A DNA stretch of 64,000 nucleotides from Burkholderia sp. FERM BP-3421 (GTDB lineage: Bacteria > Pseudomonadota > Gammaproteobacteria > Burkholderiales > Burkholderiaceae), in the NCBI RefSeq assembly GCF_028657905.1, contig NZ_CP117780.1, forward strand, positions 527,165 to 591,164. Direction: 5' to 3'. The stretch's first letter is position 1. Each line of letters begins with the position of its first letter. The notes under the pieces are model-generated. The model was not told where the DNA came from. It worked only from the letters and a program-made list of their open reading frames with translations, and searched no databases. The position numbers and the translations under genes were made by a program. Below are positions 17,231 through 25,235 of the stretch, in pieces.

Positions 17231-19936
17231 ATGCGCCACACATCGAAATCCGCCGGCATGCTCCTGGCACTGAGCGTCGGCGTCGCGTCATGCGGCGGCG
17301 ATCTCGAGTCGACGCCGCTTGCCGCGACGAGCGCCGCATCACCCGCTGCCGTAGCGGGCGCTTCCGATACCGGGGCAGGAAGCGATGCGCATGACGAGAC
17401 TTCGGCTTCGATGGGCGGGGGAGAGGCGGCGTCGCCGACGCGGACCGTCGATCCGACGCGCGTCCTCCGAAGCGTCGACCCCATGATCGGGACGTCGAAC
17501 CTGGACATCGCCGCGAACTGGAGCAGCGGAATACGCGGGCATGGCCACACCTACCCGGGGGCGACGGTGCCGTTCGGCATGGTTCAGCTGGGACCGGACA
17601 CGGCGGGCGGGCCCAGCGCCTTGCCTTATGACTGGGATCGCACGGCCGGCTACCAGTACGACGACCCCTGCATCACCGGATTCACGCACACGCATCTGTC
17701 CGGCGCGGGCATCGGGTCGGGCGGCGAGGTCCGTTTCCTGCCGACGCTCGCGCCGGTCGACAAGGCGACGCTGGCCAAGATCAACGGGACGTCCGCGACC
17801 TACAACGCGCGTTTCAGCCACGCCGACGAAAGCGCCGGACCGGGATACTATCGCGTGCGCATCTCGCCCGAAGGAACGGGCAATCCTCCCTGGAACGTCA
17901 AGGGCGCCGCGATCCTCGCCGAGATGACGGCGACCTCGCATGCGGGCGTGCATCGCTATACCTACTTCCCGAGCGCGGCCGCGCAAAAGCGGAGCATGAT
18001 CGTCAGCATCGCCAAGCCGATCGGCGGCTCGCTCAAGAGCGGGAAAATCCAGGTCACGGATGATCGGACGATCTCCGGATGGCAGATCACCGACAACTGG
18101 GCGAACAACAAGCCGACGTATTTCGTGGCGCGGTTTTCTCAGCCGTTCGATCGCGACGTCGTGATCAGCCAGGACGGCGGCACCGCCTACCTGACGTTCG
18201 CGGCGGCGGCGTCCGGTTCAGCGTCGTCCCTGACCGTCAACGTCGGCATCTCGCCGTCGGGAGTGGCCGACGCCGCGGCGAATCTGTCCGCCGAAGTCGG
18301 CGCGAAGCCGTTCGACGACGTGAAGAGCGGGGCCGAACAGGCATGGGCCCGGGTGCTCAACCGCGTGCAGATCCAGGGCGGCACCGAGGACCAGCGAACC
18401 GCGTTCTATACCTCGCTTTATCATGCGATGCTCGGTCCGACGCTCTACAACAATGCGGACGGCAGCTACGTCGGCATGGATTCGGTCAACGACAGCCGAA
18501 CCGCGCCGCCGACGACGAGCAAGCATGCGAATCCCGGGTTCGACTATTCGTCCTCCTTCTCGCTGTGGGATACGTTCCGCGCCCAATCCCCGTTGATGAC
18601 CTTGATCCAGCCGGAACGCGTCGACGGCTGGGTCCGGTCGCTGCTGGCGCAGTTCAAGCAGAACGGCAAGGGCGAGCTGCCGGTCTGGCCGCTGGCTCAA
18701 ACGGAAACCTTCACGATGGCCGGCCATCCGGCTATTCCGTTGATCGCCGACGCTTACCTGAAGGGCCTCACGAATGCGGGCACCGACGAGGTCTGGACCG
18801 CGCTGACCACCACGCAGGGGGCCAGCGCGCACGGTTTCGATCAGTATCGAACCCGCGGGTATGTTTTTTCCGGAAGCAATGCCTCGGTCTCCACGACGCA
18901 GGATTACGCCTTCGCCGACTGGGCGACCGCCGCGGTCGGCAAGGCGGCCGGCAAGGATACGTCGGCTTTCACGGCTTACCTGAAGCGCAGCCTCAACTAC
19001 CGCAACGTGTACAACCCGACGAAGAACAATGGCTGGATATTTGCGCAACCGAAGGGCAGCACGGGCGCTTGGGGCGTTCCCTTCGATCCGGCCGGCGCGG
19101 AGAAGGACGACTATTCCGAAGCGAATTCATGGATCGACACCTGGAACGTGTTTCACGATTTTCCGGGGCTTATCGCCGTCCTCGGCGGCAAGGCGCGATT
19201 CGCCGCCCAACTCGATCAGACGTTCAATCCGAAGAACCCGCTCGGCTTCCGCTTCGGGCAGGGCTTCCCCGATCTCACCGGCCGGATCGGCCAGTTCGTC
19301 GCGGGCAACGAGCCGGCCAATCAGCTTCCCTATCTGTATGACGTGATCGGCGCGCCGTCCAAGACGCAAGACCTCGTGCGCACCGTGATGGACGACATGT
19401 ATTCGCTCACGTTGACCGACCGCGATCGCGCCGAGCTGAGCCGCGCCAGCCTGAAGGCGGCCCAGGACGATCCGCGCAGAGTGCGGGCGTCGGCGATTCC
19501 CGGCAATGACGATTTCGGCCAATTGTCCGCCTGGTACGTGCTGTCGGCGCTGGGCATTTATTCGCTCAATCCGGTGGGCGGCGTGTACTACTTCGGCACC
19601 CCCTTGTTCGCGGAAGCGAGCATCGACATTCCGGTCGCGTCCTCCGCCGCATCGGGCGGCGCCCTGACGTTCGGCCAGGTGCGCCGCTTCACCATCACGG
19701 CGCACACGACGAGCGGCGCGCCGCCGTCGAAGGCCAATCGCTATGTGCAGTCGGCCACGCTCAACGGCAGCCCCTTGCATCGCCCCTACATCACGCACGA
19801 TGAAATGCGGGCCGGCGGCAAGCTCGACTTTGTCATGGGCCCGACGCCGAACGATGCCTGGGTCGACCAATGGGATGGCACCGACCCGAACAGCGCTTTC
19901 GCGCCCTCCGTGGTTTTCGGTGGGGGGCGGCTCTAG
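17231..19936 (+). CDS. GH92-family alpha-mannosidase-like lipoprotein (second copy)
   Basis: The 901-residue protein is a second GH92 enzyme, clearly diverged from its upstream neighbour. I chose ATG 17231 because GGAGG lies six bases before it and it gives a clean lipoprotein signal (MRHTSKSAGMLLALSVGVAS then Cys, lipobox VASC). An in-frame ATG at 17213 lacks a ribosome-binding site. The frame runs further upstream through the heptamer array, which I regard as non-coding. Family motifs are VDPMIGTSNLD, FGMVQLGPDTAGG, FTHTHLSGAGIGSGGE, FAGS-like inserts and AIPGNDDFGQLSAWYVLSAL with LGIYSLNP. It contains a C-terminal beta-sandwich as expected. The substrates of the two enzymes may differ in linkage. 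Confidence 0.88.
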   Translation: MRHTSKSAGMLLALSVGVASCGGDLESTPLAATSAASPAAVAGASDTGAGSDAHDETSASMGGGEAASPTRTVDPTRVLRSVDPMIGTSNLDIAANWSSGIRGHGHTYPGATVPFGMVQLGPDTAGGPSALPYDWDRTAGYQYDDPCITGFTHTHLSGAGIGSGGEVRFLPTLAPVDKATLAKINGTSATYNARFSHADESAGPGYYRVRISPEGTGNPPWNVKGAAILAEMTATSHAGVHRYTYFPSAAAQKRSMIVSIAKPIGGSLKSGKIQVTDDRTISGWQITDNWANNKPTYFVARFSQPFDRDVVISQDGGTAYLTFAAAASGSASSLTVNVGISPSGVADAAANLSAEVGAKPFDDVKSGAEQAWARVLNRVQIQGGTEDQRTAFYTSLYHAMLGPTLYNNADGSYVGMDSVNDSRTAPPTTSKHANPGFDYSSSFSLWDTFRAQSPLMTLIQPERVDGWVRSLLAQFKQNGKGELPVWPLAQTETFTMAGHPAIPLIADAYLKGLTNAGTDEVWTALTTTQGASAHGFDQYRTRGYVFSGSNASVSTTQDYAFADWATAAVGKAAGKDTSAFTAYLKRSLNYRNVYNPTKNNGWIFAQPKGSTGAWGVPFDPAGAEKDDYSEANSWIDTWNVFHDFPGLIAVLGGKARFAAQLDQTFNPKNPLGFRFGQGFPDLTGRIGQFVAGNEPANQLPYLYDVIGAPSKTQDLVRTVMDDMYSLTLTDRDRAELSRASLKAAQDDPRRVRASAIPGNDDFGQLSAWYVLSALGIYSLNPVGGVYYFGTPLFAEASIDIPVASSAASGGALTFGQVRRFTITAHTTSGAPPSKANRYVQSATLNGSPLHRPYITHDEMRAGGKLDFVMGPTPNDAWVDQWDGTDPNSAFAPSVVFGGGRL

Positions 19937-20096
19937 GAAGGCCGGATCCGGTCGACGGGCCGCCGTCGCCGCGCCGAATGCGGTCGGTGCGGCGGCGCGT
20001 GGACGAACGGCTTGGCACACCGGCGGAAGCGCCGGCCGGAGTGAGCGCGTCTTCGCACCAGGGCGGGATAGGCGTTGCTCATCGGGTTTCATGTCT

Positions 20097-20124
20097 GCTG
20101 CCCGCTGCCCGCTGCCCGCTGCCC
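20097..20124. repeat. Tandem heptamer GCTGCCC, 4 copies
   Basis: Four perfect copies of GCTGCCC lie in the non-coding stretch after the second GH92 gene. Another heptamer array, GCCCCAC (four copies, 20181-20208), follows, and then the nonamer array. Three unrelated short-unit arrays within 300 bases suggest a slippage-prone stretch. Confidence 0.8.
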
Positions 20125-20180
20125 GTTCGCGCAACGCGGCGATTTCGCGCAGGCTCGCGCTGAGCCATGCCGTCCACGCC

Positions 20181-20208
20181 GCCCCACGCCCCACGCCCCA
20201 CGCCCCAC
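20181..20208. repeat. Tandem heptamer GCCCCAC, 4 copies
   Basis: Four perfect head-to-tail copies immediately precede the longer nonamer array. Non-coding. Confidence 0.8.
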
Positions 20209-20209
20209 G

Positions 20210-20380
20210 CCCGGAACGCCCGGAACGCCCAGAACGCCCAGAACGCCCAGAACGCCCAGAACGCCCAGAACGCCCAGAACGCCCAGAACGCCCAGAACGC
20301 CCAGAACGCCCAGAACGCCCAGAACGCCCAGAACGCCCAGAACGCCCACACCGCCCACACCGCCCACACCGCCCACACCG
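20210..20380. repeat. Nonamer minisatellite CCCAGAACG/CCCACACCG, 19 units
   Basis: The array has 19 nine-base units: two CCCGGAACG, thirteen CCCAGAACG and four CCCACACCG, so variants are grouped rather than mixed. Grouping suggests stepwise expansion from each end. It lies about 160 bases before the thiol dioxygenase start. Because the unit is a multiple of three, frames read through as short repeated peptides such as AsnAlaGln, but no ribosome-binding site supports translation. It should be hypervariable between strains. Confidence 0.9.
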
Positions 20381-20538
20381 CCCAGCGGTGTGATGGCGGG
20401 CTGCATCATCGGAGGCTGGCCCGGCAACCCGGCTGCGGATACCCGTCGCCTCCGCATCGATATCGCCAATCTTCATATGTGTCGCACATGGCGTTTCAGG
20501 TGCATCATGGCGGTCCATCCCATTCGAAGAGGCGGTCG

Positions 20539-21105
20539 ATGAGCGGGCCTTCGTTACATGAGACGTCGTTGCGCCCGTTGATCGACGGGCTGGATGCGCT
20601 CTTCGCGTCCGGCGCGAACGAGGCGCGCCTGCTTGCCGAGGGCGGGGCGCTGCTTGCCGCGCTCGTCGCACGCGACGACTGGCTGCCCGACGCGTTCGCG
20701 CAACCCGACCCCGAGCGCTACCGCCAGTACCTGCTGCATCTCGATCCCGACGCCCGTTTTTGCGTCGTCAGTTTCGTATGGGGTCCCGGCCAGACGACGC
20801 CGATCCACGACCATACGGTGTGGGGCTTGATCGGCATGCTGCGCGGTGGCGAGTTCTCGCAACCGTATCGGCTCGACGCAGCGGGTCGGCCCGTGCCGTC
20901 GGGCGCTGCGGTGCGGTTGCGGCCGGGCGCGATCGAGGCCGTGTCGCCGCGTATCGGCGACATCCACCGCGTGACCAATGCGTGCGCGGATCAGGTGTCG
21001 ATCAGCATTCACGTGTACGGCGCGGACATCGGCAAGGTCAGGCGCGCGGTCTACCTCGACGATGGCACCGTGAAGCCGTTCGTGTCGGGTTACTCGAATG
21101 CGTGA
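20539..21105 (+). CDS. Thiol dioxygenase (cysteine / 3-mercaptopropionate dioxygenase family)
   Basis: The 188-residue cupin belongs to the cysteine dioxygenase type I family, which oxidises a thiol to a sulfinate with O2 and ferrous iron. The three-histidine metal site is visible: H90 and H92 in TPIHDHTVWG, and H143 in DIHRVTN. This matches the spacing of bacterial 3-mercaptopropionate dioxygenases. ATG 20539 follows an AGAGGCGG ribosome-binding site. The four-domain rhodanese begins just downstream, so the two probably form a thiol-sulfur operon. Whether Cys or 3-mercaptopropionate is preferred cannot be read here. The nearby depsipeptide operon also handles a Cys-derived thiol, but this pair could equally be an ordinary sulfur-metabolism operon. 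Confidence 0.85.
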   Translation: MSGPSLHETSLRPLIDGLDALFASGANEARLLAEGGALLAALVARDDWLPDAFAQPDPERYRQYLLHLDPDARFCVVSFVWGPGQTTPIHDHTVWGLIGMLRGGEFSQPYRLDAAGRPVPSGAAVRLRPGAIEAVSPRIGDIHRVTNACADQVSISIHVYGADIGKVRRAVYLDDGTVKPFVSGYSNA

Positions 21106-21174
21106 TGCGTGACGCGTGACGCGCGCGTCGATCCGGGCTTCTCTTCCCCTTTCTCACCGACTTCAACCGATATC

Positions 21175-22800
21175 GTGACGCCATCCGCCGATTCCACTTC
21201 CCGCTTTTCTGTCGCGTCCTGCCAGGACGTGCGCGCGCGTCTGCTCGCCCGCGACGAGATCGCGCTGCTCGACGTGCGCGAGGAGGATCCCTACGCGCAA
21301 AGCCATCCGCTGTGGGCGGCCAATTTTCCGCTGTCGAAGCTCGAACTCGACGCGTGGACGCGGATCCCGCGCCGCACGACGCCGATCGTCGTCTATGGCG
21401 AGGCCGACGGCGAGGATCTCGCGCCGTGCGCCGCGGAGAAACTCGCGCAACTCGGCTATACCGACGTGCGGCTGCTCGAAGGCGGCCTCGCCGGCTGGCG
21501 CGCGGCGGGCGGTGAGCTGTTCATCGACGTGAACGTGCCGAGCAAGTCGTTCGGCGAGTGGGTCGAGGCCGAGCGGCATACGCCGTCGCTGTCCGCGCAG
21601 CAGGTGAAGGCGCTCGTCGATGCGCGGGCGGACGTGGTGATCGTCGATGCGCGCCGCTTCGACGAATATCAGACGATGAGCATCCCGACCGCGACGAGCG
21701 TGCCGGGCGCGGAACTCGTGTTGCGCGTGCGCGCGCTCGCGCCGGACCCTGCGACGCAGGTGGTCGTCAACTGCGCGGGCCGCACGCGCAGCATCATCGG
21801 CACGCAGTCGCTGATCAACGCGGGGCTGCCGAATCCGGTGGCCGCGCTGCGCAACGGCACGATCGGCTGGACGCTGGCGGGTCAGGCGCTCGACCGCGGC
21901 GCGGCGCGGCGTGGTCCCGACGCGATCGACGCGGCGTTGCGCGCCGACGCGCGCCGCGCGGCGCGTGCGGTGGCCGAGCGGGCCGGCGTGCCGCGCATCG
22001 CGTTGGCCGAGGTCGCCGCGCTCGACACGCCGGCCCGCACGCTGTACCGCTTCGACGTACGCACGCCGGAGGAATACGCGGCGGGTCATCTGCCGGGCTT
22101 TCTGAGCACGCCGGGCGGCCAGCTCGTGCAGGAGACCGATCATCACGCGGCCGTGCGCGGCGCGCGGATCGTGTTGGCCGACGATGACGGCGTGCGCGCC
22201 GACATGACCGCCTCGTGGCTCGCGCAGATGGGCTGGGATGCGAGGGTGGTCGAGCCGGCCGACGCCGCGGCGCGGGTCGAGCGCGGCGAGCCGCCGCGCG
22301 ACGCGCCGGCGCCGCCGCATGCGTCGGAGGTGTCGCCCGCGGCGCTCGCCGCTTGGCTGGCGCAGGCCGCGCCCGGCGAGATCGCCGTGATCGATGTGAC
22401 GGCGAGTGCGAACTACGTGAAGCGCCATGTCCCGGGCGCGTGGTTCGCCGTGCGCGCCCGGTTGCGCGATGCGCTCGCGGCGATCCCGGTCGCGAAGCGC
22501 TACGTTTTCACGTGCGGATCGAGCCTGCTTGCGCGGTTCGCGGCGGCCGATGCGCGCGCGCTGCTGCCGGCCTCGGCGCAGATCGCGGTGCTGGCGGGCG
22601 GCACGGCGGCGTGGAGCGACGCGGGGCTGCCGCTCGAGCACGGCGAGACGCGGCTCGCGTCGCCGCGCGTCGATCGCTATCGGCGGCCGTACGAGGGCAC
22701 CGACAACGCGGCCGCCGCGATGCAGGCGTACCTCGACTGGGAGTACGGGCTCGTGGATCAGTTGAAGCGCGACGGCACGCATCATTTCACGGTGATCTGA
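21175..22800 (+). CDS. Multidomain rhodanese (four rhodanese-like domains)
   Basis: The protein is about 541 residues long with four consecutive rhodanese-like folds, a sulfurtransferase or sulfur-carrier protein. Domains 2 and 4 have the catalytic Cys (VVNCAGRTRS and FTCGSSLLA). Domains 1 and 3 have lost it (VVYGEADGED and IVLADDDGV), so half the domains are structural or regulatory. GTG 21175 gives an N-terminus matching the family. A further in-frame GTG at 21109 overlaps nothing and cannot be excluded, and neither has a strong ribosome-binding site. It lies 69 bases after the thiol dioxygenase, which suggests shared transcription. Its expected role is handling sulfane sulfur or sulfite released by sulfinate breakdown. 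Confidence 0.85.
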   Translation: MTPSADSTSRFSVASCQDVRARLLARDEIALLDVREEDPYAQSHPLWAANFPLSKLELDAWTRIPRRTTPIVVYGEADGEDLAPCAAEKLAQLGYTDVRLLEGGLAGWRAAGGELFIDVNVPSKSFGEWVEAERHTPSLSAQQVKALVDARADVVIVDARRFDEYQTMSIPTATSVPGAELVLRVRALAPDPATQVVVNCAGRTRSIIGTQSLINAGLPNPVAALRNGTIGWTLAGQALDRGAARRGPDAIDAALRADARRAARAVAERAGVPRIALAEVAALDTPARTLYRFDVRTPEEYAAGHLPGFLSTPGGQLVQETDHHAAVRGARIVLADDDGVRADMTASWLAQMGWDARVVEPADAAARVERGEPPRDAPAPPHASEVSPAALAAWLAQAAPGEIAVIDVTASANYVKRHVPGAWFAVRARLRDALAAIPVAKRYVFTCGSSLLARFAAADARALLPASAQIAVLAGGTAAWSDAGLPLEHGETRLASPRVDRYRRPYEGTDNAAAAMQAYLDWEYGLVDQLKRDGTHHFTVI

Positions 22801-22965
22801 GGGCGCGGGCGGGCGGTTGCGCCGGCCGGTTCGCGCGCGGCCGGGCAAGCGCGCGAGGTCGGACGCGCCGGCGAGGCACGCTTCGATGGCGCGCCTCGGG
22901 GGAAGCCGCCGTCATCCGGCGTTCGGATGGCGGGGCGGCAGGTTGTTCGTCGTTACAAGTGAGCC

Positions 22966-23347
22966 ATGGTGACAAAAATCCCGGTGAGCACGTGGGCAAC
23001 GGTCCTCGCCTTGTGCGCGGGCTGCACGATGATGCCCGTTCATGGGCAGGGCGTGGCGAACTTGTCGGCATCTGAACGAGGCGGCCGGCGGGCCCGATGA
23101 CAATTTCAGGCCGCTGCTTGCCGCGACGGTCATTGGACCGGGGCGCGCGTATTTCCATTCCGCCCCGGCCTCCCCGTGCATGATGAAGCGGACATTCATC
23201 GTTCCTGGCGACACCGTGACCGTCTACAAGCCCTACCAGAAGTGGTATCAGGTGATGTATGTGAACGACAAGACGGGAGAGGCGGTGGAGGGGTGGATCG
23301 CGGAAAGCCGTTTGCGCCTGGGCGGTAGCGTGGGGGGCGATCAATAG
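22966..23347 (+). pseudogene. SH3-like domain lipoprotein, apparently frameshifted
   Basis: ATG 22966 starts a lipoprotein-like leader (MVTKIPVSTWATVLALCAGC) that stays open only to a TGA at 23098. The plus-one frame then carries an SH3-like body (GPGRAYFHSAPASPCMMKRT, YKPYQKWYQVMY, EAVEGWIAESRLR) to a stop at 23347. Joining the two around 23045-23095 would give a normal small periplasmic lipoprotein of about 125 residues. The break sits in a GC-rich run, so a real frameshift and a sequencing error are both possible. It lies 165 bases after the rhodanese. Confidence 0.5.
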
Positions 23348-24930
23348 TCGAGGCGTGCGGTGGCGTCACCGGGCCGGCGTCCGGCGCGTCGGGCGAAGGA
23401 TTGCGTCGGGCGTTTCGGCGCGAAGCGGCCGCCGCGCCGGCTGCGACAGCGCCCGGCATCAGCCGGGATCGGAGTCCGATGCATGCGCCTTGGCGGCGGG
23501 CGCGAGGTAGCGGGTCGCATGGTCGGGATTGATCCTCTCGGGGAATGACTTGCCCCGCGTGCCGCGCAGATCCGCTTGGCCGTTCCTGCCGCGGCATCAT
23601 CGGCGCGGCCGTTCCATGAGCGTTCGCTGACGCGGATCGCGTCTCCATCGCGTCGGTTCACAACGCCGCCGCGTGGGCGGAGCGCTGGTCGCCCTCATGG
23701 CCCGACTGGATCGAGATCGTTCCGTCCGAAGCGGCGGCGGATCGGCGTCAAGGTGAATACGTGACGGCGTCATTCATGTTTCATGACGCATCATCGTAAG
23801 GAATCCGATGCATTGGATCATGGCATGCGTTGCTTGCCTGCGCGGTTCGAGGATGGAGAGATAGCGCGACATCGGCGGATGCGTGCCGCGCAGGCGAACC
23901 GGCTTGGCGTGACGATCAGCCAAACGGATCGAGCCGGAGTGGGCTGGCGCTTGGCTGCGCGAGAACGCCGTCCCGCGATTCGATGGAGCGCGTCCGGATA
24001 TAGAGCGCTTCCCGGCGGCTCAACGCCAAGATCGATCGTCCCGAGCGATGCGCACTGAATCCGAACAAAACCGGAAAGGGCGAGCGTTTCCAGAGGGCGC
24101 GGGATGATGCGCATGGCAGGCGATCCGGATCTTCGCTCGCCCGGGCAGAGTGAAGATCCTTTTCAGATCGATTGTTCATCTTTTTTGGGCGACATCGACG
24201 ACTCTCATTTCAAGGAGATGAATTATCGAATTTAAAACAAATGACTTTTGAAATAATTTTATCGATGCTCTGGTGTTGTGCTCGTGGAAGTTTTCATGGA
24301 GTCGAATTGTTTCATTTAATTTGAATATGCATATTTGATACAGATATATCGACAGCGGCGGCTTAAAAATGATAATCTTGCGACCATGTTCGGTTTTAAA
24401 CGAAATGCTCGCTTTATCGTGCATGATGTGTCTTGAATTGAAAATGTACGCATGTCTTTATTGTGATTCTTGAAATATTTTGCATGTCTTTATTGAGGGG
24501 CGTCGGCGGTCTTGAACGGTAGGCCGGGCAGGGCCGGCGCTCCTGAAAAGTCGCGGCTTGAGCCCGCGGCGCATCGTGGCGTGAAACGATTTCGCGTTTA
24601 ACGAACGGATTGGGTGTCGATGATCGAGGGATTGATTTGATTCAACGAAGAATTTAAATGCATGAGCTTGCGTTGATTCATGGTTTGTTCAATGAAGTGC
24701 GGCATTCCGGGGTGCGATTTCATTAAGCTGGATTCGATGCCCGCCGTGTTGTGCCATCGGTAGAGCATGCCGCATTTCGCATCGCCGGCAACACCGCAGT
24801 CTGTCGATTGCCGCCGGCCTTGATGCCAAGCCGGCCCGCGCCAAGCATTCGTTTGCGCGTCGCATGGGCCCGGCTCATCCCGGGTTGCCGAGTCAACCAC
24901 TCATCCTCACAACAACAAATCCACGATCCG
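23348..24930. other. Long gene-poor stretch upstream of the depsipeptide operon
   Basis: About 1.6 kb with no recognisable gene. Around 23630-23815 the plus strand has a coding-like run in one frame (for example WAERWSPSWPDWIEIVP, ending at a TAA near 23815) without a start, perhaps the tail of a dead gene. From about 24180 to 24480 the sequence is strongly AT-rich, unlike its neighbours. Minus-strand open frames at 24.2-24.9 kb match nothing I know. It may contain distant regulatory sites for the dep operon. Confidence 0.4.
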
Positions 24931-24938
24931 GCTGACCT

Positions 24939-24975
24939 GGTCACGTCGGCCGGGCGTGATCGTGTCCGAGACACG
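24939..24975. promoter_or_regulatory. Two adjacent inverted repeats upstream of the dep operon
   Basis: GGTCACG (24939-24945) and CGTGATC (24955-24961) form a near-perfect dyad with a 9-base spacer. It is followed at once by the perfect palindrome CGTGTC-CGA-GACACG (24961-24975). They lie 126-162 bases before the coupled leader ORF and upstream of the possible promoter. This is a plausible operator position. The bound regulator, if any, is unknown. Confidence 0.3.
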
Positions 24976-25031
24976 CATAGGGCGCCGATCCAGGCGGCGT
25001 CATGGCGGTTCGCTGGCATTCCTGGGCGGTT

Positions 25032-25060
25032 CTGGCGTTCCGGATGTCGGCTTTTATATT
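25032..25060 (+). promoter_or_regulatory. Possible sigma-70 promoter of the dep operon
   Basis: TATATT at 25055-25060 could be a minus-10 element. A poor minus-35 (CTGGCG) lies 17 bases upstream at 25032-25037. The ATG of the leader ORF is 40 bases downstream of the minus-10. The weak minus-35 would fit a promoter that needs an activator. Confidence 0.3.
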
Positions 25061-25100
25061 CGCATACCTAAGTAATGTCGAGTCAACAAGGAGATTTTCG

Positions 25101-25235
25101 ATGAAGGTCGAATTGAAGCGACGGGTCGACGGCGCCGAGCGGATCTCGGTCCGGAACGGATCCGGGCCGGATCGGACCGACCCGGCGGTGCGCACGCGCC
25201 GGCACGATGGCCGTACGACGGAGAACGCGCAATGA
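25101..25235 (+). CDS. 44-residue basic ORF translationally coupled to depA
   Basis: ATG 25101 has a strong AAGGAG ribosome-binding site with good spacing. The ORF is 44 codons long and its TGA overlaps the depA ATG (ATGA at 25232-25235). The peptide is very hydrophilic and rich in Arg, Asp and Thr (for example MKVELKRRVDGAERIS and RTRRHDGRTT), with no hydrophobic segment or cysteine. I do not recognise it. It may be a leader whose translation controls entry to depA, or a small protein. Its ribosome-binding site is better than that of depA, so depA output may depend on it. Confidence 0.55.
   Translation: MKVELKRRVDGAERISVRNGSGPDRTDPAVRTRRHDGRTTENAQ

Noticed and set aside
17013..20380. Repeat arrays considered as CRISPR
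   Set aside because: Units are 7 or 9 bases, directly adjacent, without unique spacers, and no cas genes are present.
20167..20420. A plus-strand protein of Asn-Ala-Gln repeats
   Set aside because: Translation of the nonamer array only; no ribosome-binding site, and the thiol dioxygenase has its own start at 20539.
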